From: Anaerolineales bacterium
GTDB taxonomy: Bacteria; Chloroflexota; Anaerolineae; Anaerolineales; Villigracilaceae
Reading direction: 5' to 3'
DNA: 64,000 bases
Assembly (NCBI GenBank): GCA_020634895.1
Contig: JACKAV010000003.1
Span: forward strand, 248,001 to 312,000
Shown: piece by piece, positions 1 to 9,301 of the stretch
Position numbering within the stretch: position 1 is the first letter of the stretch
Layout: the number at the start of each line of letters is the position of its first letter
The notes under the pieces: generated by a model
Told to the model about the DNA's origin: nothing
Databases searched by the model: none
What the model saw: only the letters and a program-made list of their open reading frames with translations
Position numbers and translations under genes: made by a program

Positions 1-405
1 CAGCTGGTTGGCAAGCTGGTGCCAGAACATTGTCACGCGGCGCGCTCTTCCAAGAAAGCGCGATCCGTACACGACGTCTGCAACGCCTTCTTCGATGGGT
101 TTGAGCAGGTCTGGGTAGTCGCGCGGGTCGTATTCAAGGTCGGCATCCTGGATCAGAAGGACATCGCCCGTGGCGGACGTCATGCCGGTGCGGACCGCTG
201 CGCCTTTGCCTTGATTCTTCTCGTGCAGGATGACTCGCACGCCTTTTTTTCCATCCAATTTTTTCAAAATATCACGGGTGCCGTCCTTTGAACCGTCATC
301 GACGATGAGGATCTCGTTGGCAAGTTTTGTATCCTGCACCCGCTTCAGGATGGTCTCTATGCTTTCAACTTCATTGTAAACAGGGATTATGACTGATAGT
401 TTCAT
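1..405 (-). CDS. GT2 family glycosyltransferase, 3' end outside the window
   Basis: The first 135 codons of a minus-strand gene, with an ATG at 403-405 and no stop before the window edge. The translation opens with MKLSVIIPVYNEVESIETI, continues with the nucleotide-sugar motif IVDDGSKDGT near residue 36, and has DADLEYDPRDY near residue 85, which carries the DxD-type metal site. This is the GT-A core of family 2, closest in style to dolichyl/polyprenyl-phosphate sugar synthases (DPM1/Dpg-like), which pass a sugar from a nucleotide donor to a lipid phosphate at the inner face of the membrane. The missing part would show whether membrane helices follow. The exact sugar and acceptor cannot be read. 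It is divergent from the AAA ATPase gene, with 78 bp between them. Confidence 0.88.
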   Translation of the reverse strand, partial: MKLSVIIPVYNEVESIETILKRVQDTKLANEILIVDDGSKDGTRDILKKLDGKKGVRVILHEKNQGKGAAVRTGMTSATGDVLLIQDADLEYDPRDYPDLLKPIEEGVADVVYGSRFLGRARRVTMFWHQLANQL

Positions 406-410
406 GGCGG

Positions 411-438
411 TTGGATTATAAACGAAAAGAAGTATAAT
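411..438 (+). promoter_or_regulatory. candidate promoter for the AAA ATPase gene, overlapping a divergent one
   Basis: TTGGAT (411-416), a 16-bp spacer and TATAAT (433-438) lie upstream of the ATG at 484. On the other strand TATAAT reads from 420 to 415, with TTGATT 15 bp upstream, and would serve the glycosyltransferase. The two would share DNA back to back. This is a consensus match only. Confidence 0.4.
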
Positions 439-483
439 CAACCTCTAGCATTTGAAATTATTGCCTGGGACTCGGTAAACATT

Positions 484-1818
484 ATGGTAGTGAAACAAAC
501 AGGACAAATTCCCCCCTCTCCTTCCGGCGGTGCGTTTACACCCCCACAGATCTCAAACATCGAAGACACTGGTCTGTCTCCATTATGGCTTCAGGACCTG
601 ATCTTGAAAGTGCTGTACTTTCGCGGTTATCTATCCGGAAGCAAGATCTCTGATGAGATCACTCTGCCGTTTGCCGGTGTGACAGATCAATTGCTCACCA
701 CCCTAAAACAGGAAAAATTGATCGAAGTCAAGTCATCTCAGGGCGGCTTGGGGGAAGGTTCCTATACATACGGAATTACAAGCGCGGGAGTTCTCCGCGC
801 GCGTGAAGCATTGGAACGTAGTCAATACGCTGGTCCTGCTCCTGTTCCATTTGAAGTCTATAACGAGTCCATCCGCCGCCAAAAAAGCGGACGTGTTGCT
901 GTCACCACACGCACCATGCGCCAGATTCTTTCGCAGTTGGTGATCTCGGAGGCTTCCTTTCAACGGCTCGGACCCGCCCTGAATTCGGGCAGCTCCATTT
1001 TCATGTATGGTCCTCCCGGAAATGGTAAGACCAGTATTGCACGCGCCTTTGGCAATCTCGTCCTCAGCCAAAACATGTATATTCCGTATGCCCTGTATCT
1101 GGACGGTCAGGTTATCAAAGTCTATGATGCGGTCAGTCACAGCCTTGCGCCTGATAATGATGCAAATGGAAATCCGACTGGCACATTACGCTCCAGCACC
1201 CGCCGTGATCCGCGTTGGGTAAAGATTCGCAGACCTTTTATCGTTGTCGGTGGTGAGTTGACCCTGGATGGTCTTGACCTTGTCTTCGACGACACCACGA
1301 AATTCTATGAAGCGCCGTTTCAGGTGAAAGCCAACGGCGGCATCCTTCTCATCGATGACTTTGGGCGTCAGCAGGTCCGTCCGCGTGACCTGCTCAACCG
1401 CTGGATCGTTCCGCTCGAGAACCGCGTCGACTTTTTGCGCCTCCACACCGGACGCAAAGTGGAAGTTCCCTTCGACGTTTTGATCGTCTTCTCGACCAAT
1501 CTTCCGCCCAAAGACCTGGTGGATGAAGCCTTCCTTCGCCGCCTGCGCCACAAGATCGAGATCGGTGACCCATCTTTCGAGGAATATCGCGAAATCTTCA
1601 AACGCGTTGCGCAGGATAAACGCATCGAATATAACGATCAGGGATTGGCATATCTTTTACAGGAATGGTACATCAAACGCAACCGCAAACTGCGCGCCTC
1701 ACATCCCCGCGACCTGTGCGACCAGATCCTCGATATCGCTTCCTATATGTCCGTTCCGCCGACCATGACACGCGACATGATCGACCGCGCCGCCAAAGCC
1801 TACTTTGTGGATATTTAA
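484..1818 (+). CDS. AAA family ATPase with N-terminal winged-helix-like domain
   Basis: 444 aa. Residues 30-110 look like a winged helix (two short helices, then EKLIEVKSS and a glycine-rich wing). A P-loop ATPase follows: Walker A GPPGNGKT at about 176-183, Walker B ILLIDDFGR at about 287-295, sensor-1 region VLIVFSTNLPP near 340, and arginine-rich FLRRLRHKIEIGDP near 350. A C-terminal helical lid ends the protein. It has no signal peptide or membrane segment, so it is presumably cytosolic. The helical insert between Walker A and B (residues 205-270) is long. The substrate is unknown. AAA proteins of this build remodel or load other proteins, and the winged helix could bind DNA or a partner. 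The start is the first ATG after the promoter-like sequence. It is not MoxR; a separate MoxR gene lies at 46919. Confidence 0.75.
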   Translation: MVVKQTGQIPPSPSGGAFTPPQISNIEDTGLSPLWLQDLILKVLYFRGYLSGSKISDEITLPFAGVTDQLLTTLKQEKLIEVKSSQGGLGEGSYTYGITSAGVLRAREALERSQYAGPAPVPFEVYNESIRRQKSGRVAVTTRTMRQILSQLVISEASFQRLGPALNSGSSIFMYGPPGNGKTSIARAFGNLVLSQNMYIPYALYLDGQVIKVYDAVSHSLAPDNDANGNPTGTLRSSTRRDPRWVKIRRPFIVVGGELTLDGLDLVFDDTTKFYEAPFQVKANGGILLIDDFGRQQVRPRDLLNRWIVPLENRVDFLRLHTGRKVEVPFDVLIVFSTNLPPKDLVDEAFLRRLRHKIEIGDPSFEEYREIFKRVAQDKRIEYNDQGLAYLLQEWYIKRNRKLRASHPRDLCDQILDIASYMSVPPTMTRDMIDRAAKAYFVDI

Positions 1819-1856
1819 AATCCACGCCTCATTGCTGACCTCAAACCTGAATCACC

Positions 1857-2609
1857 ATGCTTGACTCTTTTCCACGCCCAATCCTACTTGCCCATCGCGG
1901 CGACCAGACCTATGCACCGGAGAATACTCTTCCGGCGTTTATCCAAGCCATCCAGAAAGGCGCGGACGGTGTTGAGCTTGATGCCAAACTGACCAGCGAC
2001 GGGCACGTCATCGTCATCCACGATGGCGAAGTGGACCGCACCACGGACGGCAAGGGAAAGGTCGCTTCACTTTCACTTGAAGCGATCCGCAAGCTGGATG
2101 CTGGCTCATGGTTCGACCCGAAATTTGCCGGAACGAAAGTCCCCCTGCTGGAAGAAGTCTTTGAAGCTGTGGGGAAGGATAAACTGATCAATATCGAGCT
2201 GACCAATTATTACGGTCCGCGTGATGACCTTGCCCAAAGAGTATGCGAACTTATCAAGCGTCATAACAATGCCGGTCAGATCATTTTCTCATCCTTTTAT
2301 TCATCTAATTTAAAAATCACTCAACAGATTCTGCCTGAAGTTCCGCGCGGCTTGCTTGCCCTGCCCGGTCTGCTTGGGCTGTGGGCGCGTTCGTTCGGGT
2401 TTATGTTTGGCGATTATCAGGCATTGCATCCGCATATTTCGAATGTCAGTCGTGAGCAAATTCAGCGGGCGCACCGCGTTAAGAGACGCATCCATGTTTG
2501 GACGGCGAACTCACCGGAGGATCTCCGCCGCCTGAAAGAATGGGGCGCAGACGGCATCTTCACCGACGACCCGGGCACAGCGGTGTCAACGCTCAAGGAG
2601 GCTGGATGA
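1857..2609 (+). CDS. glycerophosphodiester phosphodiesterase
   Basis: 250 aa, the usual size for a bacterial UgpQ-like GDPD. It hydrolyses glycerophosphodiesters (deacylated phospholipids) to sn-glycerol-3-phosphate and an alcohol. The TIM-barrel family motifs are all present: LLAHRGDQTYAPENTLPAF (residues 10-28, catalytic His and metal Glu), GVELDAKLTSDG (metal Glu/Asp), VIHDGEVDRTTDGKG (second catalytic His), and the closing WTANSPEDLRRL and GADGIFTDDPG strands. No signal peptide, so cytosolic. It lies 38 bp after the ATPase gene in the same direction and may be co-transcribed, but no shared function is evident. No strong ribosome-binding site precedes the ATG. Confidence 0.93.
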   Translation: MLDSFPRPILLAHRGDQTYAPENTLPAFIQAIQKGADGVELDAKLTSDGHVIVIHDGEVDRTTDGKGKVASLSLEAIRKLDAGSWFDPKFAGTKVPLLEEVFEAVGKDKLINIELTNYYGPRDDLAQRVCELIKRHNNAGQIIFSSFYSSNLKITQQILPEVPRGLLALPGLLGLWARSFGFMFGDYQALHPHISNVSREQIQRAHRVKRRIHVWTANSPEDLRRLKEWGADGIFTDDPGTAVSTLKEAG

Positions 2610-2727
2610 AGCTCTCCGAATGCCCGAACCAGTTCCGGGCGCGGAATGAAGCGAAAATTCGATGGCGTCGTTCGATGAACGGCGTCCATTTTGTCTTAAT
2701 GTCAAGTTGTGATATAAGGATGGGGCA

Positions 2728-5460
2728 ATGCGCCTGACACGAATTTTTTTAGTTCTTATCTTTGTCTTTTCTCTCATGCCGGGGGTGGTTCAGGCGCAAA
2801 CTGCCACGCCGCCTGCTCCTGTTCAGAATATCCTGAGTGAGATGTCGCCCGAGGAACGGGTGGGACAGTTGTTTTTGGTTTCTTTTAATGGGGTCGATAC
2901 CGGGAGTGAATCCCAGATCTATGACCTGATCGTGCATCGCCACATTGGCGGTGTGGTGCTGACGGCAAAGGACGATAACTTTAGTTCGGATTCCACTGCG
3001 ACGAAAACCTATCAGTTGATCGATGCGCTCCAACGCATCGAATGGACAAGTTCTGTATCTCCCACGTATGACCCGGTAAGTGGAAATCCCATCCGGTCTG
3101 AGTACGTTCCGCTTTTTGTAGGGATATCGCAGGAAGGCGACGGCTACCCTACCGACGAGATTCTCAATGGACTAACGCCTCTTCCGAGCGAGATGGCGAT
3201 CGGTGCGACCTGGAACTCGGACTTCGCTCAAAGCGTGGGGGAGGTCCGCGGCAGTGAGATCTCTTCCCTCGGCTTTAACCTTTTCCTTGGACCATCTTTG
3301 GATGTGCTTGAAACGCCGGCGGAATCAGGCGGCGATCTTGGAACGCGCGTCTTTGGCGGTGATCCATTCTGGGTTGGCGCAATGGGGCGTGCCTATGTGA
3401 AGGGATTGCACACAGGCGCTCAAGGCAGGATGCTTGTCATCGCGCAGCATTTTCCGGGGGCGGGCGGTGCAGACCGTCTGCCTGAGGTGGAGGTTTCCAC
3501 GGTGCGGAAATCGCTGGAACAATTGAAACAGGTGGAATTCGCTCCGTTCTTCGCAGTGACGGGCGATGCCGAACAACCTGATGAAGTTGTGGATGGCATG
3601 TTGGTTTCGCACATCCGCTATCAGGGCTTTCAGGGCAATATCCGCGCAACGACCCGACCGATCAGTTTTGACCAGCAGGCGCTTACGCAAATCCTTGCCT
3701 TACCTGAGTTTGCAGGTTGGTATAACGACGGCGGATTGCTCATTAGCGATGACCTCGGAACGGCAGCCGTCCGTGATTTTTACGTCACCGGCGGCGGACA
3801 ATTCCTGGCGCGTGTTGCGGCGCGGGATGCCTTCCTTGCCGGAAATGACATGCTTTATCTTGGCGATATCAAGTCGGACGATGCGCCGGATTCATATACA
3901 ACGGTCACCCGCACGTTGGATTTTTTCGTGCAGAAATACCGCGAAGATCCGGCATTCGCCCAACGCGTCGACGCTTCTGTGGTGCGAATTCTGGCTGCAA
4001 AACTGAAACTGTATGGCACCTTTACGCTTTCCAATACGATCATCCCCGTTCCGGAAGCGATACAACCCAGCGTGGATATTTCGTTCCAGGTGGCGCGGAA
4101 CTCTGCAACGCTCGTCAGCCCGGATAAACAGGATCTGCCCTCCAGTCTTCCACTGCCGCCTCAGCCAAGCGACCGGTTGGTCTTCTTCACAGACTCTATC
4201 AGCGCGGTGCAATGTTCGGATTGTGCGCCCCAGCCCGTTCTGGCGGTGGATGCGCTGCAGAATTCGATCCTGCGTTTATATGGTCCGCAAAGCGGCAAAC
4301 AGGTGGAAGAGTTCCGCCTCAAGTCCTATTCATTTGATAGCTTGCAGGCATGGCTTGATACCCCCGATGAAAATCAATTCGTAGCGGATGATCTTGAGAA
4401 CGCCAATTGGGTGGTGGTATCCATTACCGATTCGTCGAGGGGGCAGGTTGACCTTATCACCCGTCTTCTGCGCGATCAGCCCAGTTTGCTGCTGAACAAA
4501 CAGTTGATCCTATTCTCATTCGGCGCGCCGTATTATTTTGATACGACGACCCTCTCGCGTTTTTCAGCCTATTACACGCTTTACAGCAAACAGCCTCAAT
4601 TTGTGGATGTCGCTGTGCGGTTGCTCTTTCAGGAATTGAACGCGACAGGCGCCTCTCCGGTTTCGATCGCAGCAACTGGATATGACTTGATCACGGTCAC
4701 ATCCCCGGACCCGAATCAGATCATTCCGATCTTTCTGGACCTGCCGCCTGTTCCTGTCACCCCAGGCAGTGATGCCACTCCCGAGGCGACATTAACTCCG
4801 CTGTTTCGTATTGGCGACACCATCTCGCTTCGCACTGGAGTTATTAAAGACCATAATGGCAACAAGGTTCCAGACGGTACTGTGGTGCGCTTTTCGATGC
4901 TGGTGACGGGCGAGGGCGGCGGGATTCTTCAGCAAGTGGACGCTGTCACTTTGGGTGGTGTGGCGCATGCTGCGTTCGGCTTGGATAAACCCGGCTTGTT
5001 GGAAATTCGAGTCGCCAGCGAACCTGCGACCATCTCCGAGGTTCTGCAATTGGATGTTTCCCAATCTGGCGCGGTGGCTGTGACGGTGGTCGTACCTGAG
5101 TTGACCCAATCCACCAAGCCGACGCCTGAACCCGTCGTCGAAGAAGAAGCGGATGCATTCGTCACCGAGCAGGGTTTCCCGCGCGTCTCCGCCTGGGCGC
5201 TTTCCATGCTTATTGTCATTCTGGGTTCGGGTGTTCTTTATGTACTGTCCTCAAGGTTTGTGAAGCGGGTCTCTGCTGCACGCTGGTCATTGGGTATGCT
5301 GCTCGGCGGATTATTCGCTTACGTTCTTCTTTCGCTTGGCGTTTTTGGTCTGCCCGATTGGCTGTTGAGCGTTGGAATATCCGGCGTGATCTATGCCACT
5401 ATTGGCGGTTCGGTCATAGGGCTGCTTGCAGGTTGGGCTTGGTCACGCGCGGGGAAGTAG
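2728..5460 (+). CDS. GH3-like secreted or membrane-anchored protein, probably catalytically altered
   Basis: 910 aa. A signal peptide or anchor (residues 1-24, ending near GVVQAQT) precedes a family 3 glycoside hydrolase N-terminal domain with EERVGQLFLVSF (about 42) and HRHIGGVVLTAKD (about 70). In NagZ-type enzymes KHFPGHGD and a DSH loop supply acid/base residues; here the segment reads AQHFPGAGGADRLPEVEV (about 237), so Lys is Gln and the His-Asp loop is not visible. The nucleophile-like Asp of LISDDLGTA (about 337) is kept. After it come a GH3 C-terminal-like region, a Thr/Pro-rich linker (about 680), an Ig-like domain (RTGVIKDHNGNKVPDG) and three C-terminal helices (about 825-905). It is probably held at the cell surface. 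Sugar binding or an unusual specificity is possible; standard N-acetylglucosaminidase activity is doubtful. TTGTCT-16-TATAAG at 2691-2718 is a possible promoter. Confidence 0.8.
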   Translation: MRLTRIFLVLIFVFSLMPGVVQAQTATPPAPVQNILSEMSPEERVGQLFLVSFNGVDTGSESQIYDLIVHRHIGGVVLTAKDDNFSSDSTATKTYQLIDALQRIEWTSSVSPTYDPVSGNPIRSEYVPLFVGISQEGDGYPTDEILNGLTPLPSEMAIGATWNSDFAQSVGEVRGSEISSLGFNLFLGPSLDVLETPAESGGDLGTRVFGGDPFWVGAMGRAYVKGLHTGAQGRMLVIAQHFPGAGGADRLPEVEVSTVRKSLEQLKQVEFAPFFAVTGDAEQPDEVVDGMLVSHIRYQGFQGNIRATTRPISFDQQALTQILALPEFAGWYNDGGLLISDDLGTAAVRDFYVTGGGQFLARVAARDAFLAGNDMLYLGDIKSDDAPDSYTTVTRTLDFFVQKYREDPAFAQRVDASVVRILAAKLKLYGTFTLSNTIIPVPEAIQPSVDISFQVARNSATLVSPDKQDLPSSLPLPPQPSDRLVFFTDSISAVQCSDCAPQPVLAVDALQNSILRLYGPQSGKQVEEFRLKSYSFDSLQAWLDTPDENQFVADDLENANWVVVSITDSSRGQVDLITRLLRDQPSLLLNKQLILFSFGAPYYFDTTTLSRFSAYYTLYSKQPQFVDVAVRLLFQELNATGASPVSIAATGYDLITVTSPDPNQIIPIFLDLPPVPVTPGSDATPEATLTPLFRIGDTISLRTGVIKDHNGNKVPDGTVVRFSMLVTGEGGGILQQVDAVTLGGVAHAAFGLDKPGLLEIRVASEPATISEVLQLDVSQSGAVAVTVVVPELTQSTKPTPEPVVEEEADAFVTEQGFPRVSAWALSMLIVILGSGVLYVLSSRFVKRVSAARWSLGMLLGGLFAYVLLSLGVFGLPDWLLSVGISGVIYATIGGSVIGLLAGWAWSRAGK

Positions 5461-5584
5461 TACTTTCAAGTCATTTTTGTTTGTCGAAATGGTGATAACA
5501 TCCCTGTGATGGATATCTTCTCTTTATGGGGATATTATCCTGCTTAAGGCAAACATTCAGTAAAAGTGTGGTTAGGAGAAATAA

Positions 5585-6613
5585 ATGGAATCCAATGGTA
5601 AAAATGGTAAAAACAGTAAAGTGAACAAGGCAAAACAACCTCCCATTCTTTTTGAAAAGACCCAGAAGATCATCCGTGATCTGAACAAAAAACTTGGCGG
5701 TACGCTTGTAACGTACTTTAACAATCCGCGCGGCAGCGTCTGCCACGACGATGTTTTGGCATTATTCGAATTGCTCGAAAAGATCGGGCGTCAGAAAACC
5801 ATCTATCTTTTTATCAAATCCAGCGGCGGCAACGGGCAGGCTTCCCTGCGGATCGTGAATCTCCTTCGGCAATATTGTGATGAAGTGGTCGCGGTCATTC
5901 CGCTCGAATGTGCATCTGCCGCGACGATGGTCGCGTTGGGCGCAAACTCCATCCAAATGGGACCGATGGCATATCTCACGCCCGTGGACACATCCCTTAC
6001 GCATGCGCTCTCTCCCATTGACCGTGACAACGACCGCGTCAGCGTCTCGCTCGACGAGTTGACCCGCGTTGTGAGGTTGTGGCAGTCCCAACGGTCCGAT
6101 AAGAACGAGAATCCATACCAGCAGTTGTTCCAGCATGTTCATCCGCTGGTCATTGGCGCAGTGGACCGGGCAGAGTCACTATCCATCATGTTATGCAAGG
6201 AATTGCTTTCGTATCACATCCGCGAGGAAAAGATGCAGGAACGCATTGCGAATGCCTTGAACGCCAAGTACCCGTCTCACGGTTATCCCATTTTGTTCGA
6301 AGAAGCCAAGCGCATTGGGCTGGATGTCCATCACCTTACGCCTGAGATCAACTCGCAGCTTTTGGCGCTCAATGAACTGTACAGTGAAATGGGGCAGCGC
6401 GCCACGTCCGATTTCGACGACACTCACGCACATGGCAATGAGATTCTCAATATCTGGGAATCGACCGACGTGCTTGTGTATTACCAGCAGGATAAAGACT
6501 GGTTCTACCGCACCGAAGAACGCCGCTGGATCTCGCTCAACGACAACTCCAGTTGGCGGCGGATGCACAAAAAGGGCAGCAAGGTGGAGAAATCCATCCT
6601 TCATATCTCATAA
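5585..6613 (+). CDS. SDH/ClpP-fold serine protease-like protein
   Basis: 342 aa with no signal peptide. The middle follows the ClpP/crotonase-type serine protease fold seen in the serine dehydrogenase proteinase (SDH_sah) family: IYLFIKSSGGNGQASLRIV (about 78-96) forms the oxyanion strand, ECASAATMVALGA (about 112-124) carries the nucleophile-position Ser, and MGPMAYLTPVD (about 129) follows as in the family. The role would be peptide-bond hydrolysis in the cytosol; no physiological substrate is known to me. The last 60 residues (WESTDVLVYYQQDKDWFYR) are an unassigned extension. The ATG is fixed by TAGGAGAAATA directly upstream. A strong terminator follows at 6618, so the gene is probably transcribed alone. 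Confidence 0.72.
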   Translation: MESNGKNGKNSKVNKAKQPPILFEKTQKIIRDLNKKLGGTLVTYFNNPRGSVCHDDVLALFELLEKIGRQKTIYLFIKSSGGNGQASLRIVNLLRQYCDEVVAVIPLECASAATMVALGANSIQMGPMAYLTPVDTSLTHALSPIDRDNDRVSVSLDELTRVVRLWQSQRSDKNENPYQQLFQHVHPLVIGAVDRAESLSIMLCKELLSYHIREEKMQERIANALNAKYPSHGYPILFEEAKRIGLDVHHLTPEINSQLLALNELYSEMGQRATSDFDDTHAHGNEILNIWESTDVLVYYQQDKDWFYRTEERRWISLNDNSSWRRMHKKGSKVEKSILHIS

Positions 6614-6617
6614 TTTG

Positions 6618-6645
6618 GAGGCGCAACTTCGGTTGCGCCTCTTTT
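6618..6645 (+). terminator. intrinsic terminator after the SDH-like gene
   Basis: GAGGCGCAAC, loop TTCG, GTTGCGCCTC, then TTTTC. A perfect 10-bp stem with a UUCG tetraloop and U tract, 5 bp after the stop codon. Confidence 0.93.
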
Positions 6646-6674
6646 CTTTCGAATACCAGAATGTGAACAAAACC

Positions 6675-6703
6675 TTTGCAAAACCTTTGCGGTGTGGTAG
6701 AAT
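6675..6703 (+). promoter_or_regulatory. candidate promoter for the peroxiredoxin/ABC operon
   Basis: TTTGCA (6675-6680), 17 bp, TAGAAT (6698-6703). The -35 box lies within a tandem duplication of AAAACCTTTGC. TSS would be about 50 bp before the ATG at 6763. Confidence 0.5.
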
Positions 6704-6762
6704 GCTGGTCATCAAATACGGTCTGCTCCTAAACAGGCAGACTTTTGTTGTCAAAGGTAATT

Positions 6763-7380
6763 ATGGCAAAACAAACCCAACTCAAATTCAATGACCCTGC
6801 TCCTGATGTCACTTTGCTGGACGGGAACGGCAAACCAGTTCAACTTTCATCTCTGTGGAAGAAGAATGTAGTCGTCCTTGCCTTCACCCGTCATTTTGGA
6901 TGTCCGCAATGCAAGGAAATGGTGGACCAATTGATCGACGCGCATCAAACCCTGACCGAGAGAGGGTTGCTGCTGGCAATCATTTCCCACGCCTCACCCG
7001 AATCTGCCAAGGCGTTCTGTGAGCAGCGTGCCCCCAACGCCCTCTGTCTCGCGGACCCAGACCGGGCTGCGTACCATGCCTATGGTCTGTTTCAGGGAAC
7101 TTTCTGGCAGACACTTCTTTCACCACAGATTTGGAAATCCAACCGCAGGCTGGCGCGCGAAAAGGGATTCACCCCTGAAGTCCCGCCGCCCGGGCAGGAT
7201 GCCTATCAAATGTCCGGCACCTTCGTCATCGGCATGGATGGACGTGTCCGCCTGCCGTATTACTATGAAGATATTGCCGACCACCCGCCAGTTGACCTGC
7301 TCCTGCACGGCATTATGGGTGTGGATTGGAGCAAACCATACGACGAAAAACCACTGGTCGAGGATGATTCGAAAAAATGA
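6763..7380 (+). CDS. peroxiredoxin-like (AhpC/TSA_2) protein
   Basis: 205 aa from the ATG at 6763, chosen over an upstream TTG because AAAGG sits 7 bp before it. Thioredoxin fold: FNDPAPDVTLLDGNGKPV (residues 8-25), then FTRHFGCPQCKEMVDQL with a CxxC near residue 47, and the family's closing region GTFVIGMDGRVRLPYYYED. PRX-like2 proteins reduce peroxides or act as thiol-disulfide carriers in the cytosol. There is no signal peptide. It overlaps the ABC permease start by 4 bp (ATGA), so the two are translationally coupled. This suggests a redox or stress-linked export operon, though the connection is inference. Confidence 0.82.
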   Translation: MAKQTQLKFNDPAPDVTLLDGNGKPVQLSSLWKKNVVVLAFTRHFGCPQCKEMVDQLIDAHQTLTERGLLLAIISHASPESAKAFCEQRAPNALCLADPDRAAYHAYGLFQGTFWQTLLSPQIWKSNRRLAREKGFTPEVPPPGQDAYQMSGTFVIGMDGRVRLPYYYEDIADHPPVDLLLHGIMGVDWSKPYDEKPLVEDDSKK

Positions 7381-8537
7381 AAAGTATTTATCTTGCTACA
7401 TACCTTGCGCTCAAGGAAGTGTTCCGCAATAAGGGACGTTTCTTCCTTGTGGCATTGGTCATCGCACTTATCACATTGCTGGTCCTGTTCATCGCCGCTC
7501 TGGGTGAGGGATTGGGCAACGGCAACCGTCAATATATTGCAAACCTTGATGCGCAATTGGTCGTCTTTCTGGAGAAGTCCGATTACATCATTTCATCGAG
7601 TCGCCTTGAGACAAACACCGCGCGTTCGATCCGCCGTGTGGACGGTGTTGCAGATGCCGGAGCGATCTATACATCCAGCACCGAGATCGTTTCACTTGAT
7701 GAACCGCTCAAGGTTTCCATGTTGGGAGCCGAACCCGGCAGACCGGGTATGCCTCCGATATTGCAAGGACGTGAATTCCGCACTGGCGAAGCCCGCGAAA
7801 CTGTCATTGACCGCAACGTTGCGCTTCGCACGAACATTAGAGTTGGCGACACCATCAAGATCCGCTCCACGCAGGGAACGAAGGACGAGTTCTTCGAATT
7901 GGAAGTGGTCGGTCTGGTGGATGGACAGTCCTATTTCTTCCAACCGACGATCTTCGTTCCGGCAGCTACATGGGAGAAGATCCGCCCGCAGTCAGAATCG
8001 GAATTGAACAGTGATACGCCTTATCCGAACATCATTGCCGTGAAATTGCAGGACCCAACCCAGATAGAGGCCATGTCCGCCTTGTTGATGGAACGTGTCC
8101 CGAACATCGAAGTCGCGGATATTCAAACCACCATCAACAATATCCCCGGTTATTCCGCCCAACAGGGGACTGTCCAAACGCAGGCGGTCTTTACGCTGCT
8201 GATCGGTATCCTTGTCATTGGCGGCTTCTTCCAGATTCAAATTTTGCAGAAGGTTCCGCAAATCGGCGTGTTGAAAGCCATCGGTTCTGCCAATGGCATG
8301 GTCGGGCTTTCGGCGGTGATCCAGATCATTGTAGTGACAGCTCTCGGCGTTGGAATTGGAGGCGGGTTGACCTATCTCTTCTCGCTGGGCTTTCCTCCCA
8401 CCATCCCGCTTGTTTTCAACGGCGTCAACTCACTCGTCGCCGTTATCCTTCTGCTATTGATCGGACCGATCGGCGGAATGGTATCGATCATATACGCGGT
8501 TCGTATCGAGCCGCTCAAGGCTCTTAGGTTAGGGTAG
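7377..8537 (+). CDS. ABC transporter permease, FtsX/MacB/DevC type
   Basis: 386 aa. One helix at residues 18-42 is followed by a large periplasmic (MacB_PCD-like) domain of about 220 residues and three C-terminal helices (about 273-295, 315-340, 352-378). The end VRIEPLKALRLG is typical of DevC/MacB permeases, where this tail contacts the ATPase. Such permeases work as mechanotransmitters: they move lipoproteins, peptides or toxic molecules from the outer membrane leaflet rather than through a channel. It overlaps the upstream peroxiredoxin-like gene by 4 bp and is followed 3 bp later by its ATPase. No periplasmic adaptor gene is next to it, so the transporter may be a two-component unit. The substrate is unknown. 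Confidence 0.9.
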   Translation: MKSIYLATYLALKEVFRNKGRFFLVALVIALITLLVLFIAALGEGLGNGNRQYIANLDAQLVVFLEKSDYIISSSRLETNTARSIRRVDGVADAGAIYTSSTEIVSLDEPLKVSMLGAEPGRPGMPPILQGREFRTGEARETVIDRNVALRTNIRVGDTIKIRSTQGTKDEFFELEVVGLVDGQSYFFQPTIFVPAATWEKIRPQSESELNSDTPYPNIIAVKLQDPTQIEAMSALLMERVPNIEVADIQTTINNIPGYSAQQGTVQTQAVFTLLIGILVIGGFFQIQILQKVPQIGVLKAIGSANGMVGLSAVIQIIVVTALGVGIGGGLTYLFSLGFPPTIPLVFNGVNSLVAVILLLLIGPIGGMVSIIYAVRIEPLKALRLG

Positions 8538-8540
8538 AAC

Positions 8541-9269
8541 ATGTCAGATATTGCATTGGAAGTTCGTGATCTTGTTAAGACATTTTCGCTGGATGGTACG
8601 ACCATTCACGCAGTGGACCATGTCTCGTTTCAGGTAAAGTTCGGCGAGTTCGTTGCGTTGGTTGGACCCAGCGGTTCTGGTAAGACGACCATGCTTTCCA
8701 TCCTTGCGGCGTTGCTCACGCCCACCGACGGGCAGGTTCTGATCGATGGACAGGATCTGGCTAAGATGGGTGAGAAGCAGCGTGTGAAATTGCGCCGCGA
8801 AAAGATCGGTTTTACGTTTCAGTCGAATAACCTGATTCCGTTTCTGTCGGCGCGTGAAAATGTGGAATTCATGCTGCGCTTGAACGGCAAGTTGGATCAT
8901 GCCAGCCGCATCCGTTCGGATGAATTGCTCGCCCGCCTCGGGCTTGCCGAGCGCCTGCACAACCTCCCCGCGCAGATGTCTGGCGGACAGCAGCAGCGTG
9001 TTGCGATTGCGCGCGCGCTGATCCACAACCCCGCGCTTGTTCTGGCGGATGAACCCACGGCGTCACTCGATACCGAGCGTGCGTTTCAGGTGGTGAAAAC
9101 CTTTGCCAACCTCATCCACGAGAATGAACGTGCTGGCATCATCGTTACTCATGACCTGCGCATGTGCCAGTTCGTGGACCGTGTTCTGCAAATGCAGGAC
9201 GGGAAGCTCATCCGCGTTTATGAAGACAAGGATGAGATCATGGAGTTGGCAACCGCCACAATTCATTAA
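8541..9269 (+). CDS. ABC transporter ATP-binding protein, LolD/MacB type
   Basis: 242 aa, the normal size for a stand-alone LolD/DevA-like ATPase. Walker A GPSGSGKT (about 43-50), Q-loop FTFQSNNLIPFLSA (about 93), signature MSGGQQQRVAIARAL (about 147), Walker B LVLADEPTASLD (about 168) and H-loop IIVTHDLRM (about 198) are all intact, so it should hydrolyse ATP. It powers the permease encoded 3 bp upstream at the cytoplasmic face of the membrane. The operon ends at the hairpin at 9302-9340. What is exported cannot be inferred. Confidence 0.95.
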   Translation: MSDIALEVRDLVKTFSLDGTTIHAVDHVSFQVKFGEFVALVGPSGSGKTTMLSILAALLTPTDGQVLIDGQDLAKMGEKQRVKLRREKIGFTFQSNNLIPFLSARENVEFMLRLNGKLDHASRIRSDELLARLGLAERLHNLPAQMSGGQQQRVAIARALIHNPALVLADEPTASLDTERAFQVVKTFANLIHENERAGIIVTHDLRMCQFVDRVLQMQDGKLIRVYEDKDEIMELATATIH

Positions 9270-9301
9270 GTATCAGGCTCAAAGCCTCATTTGCCAAAAC
9301 C

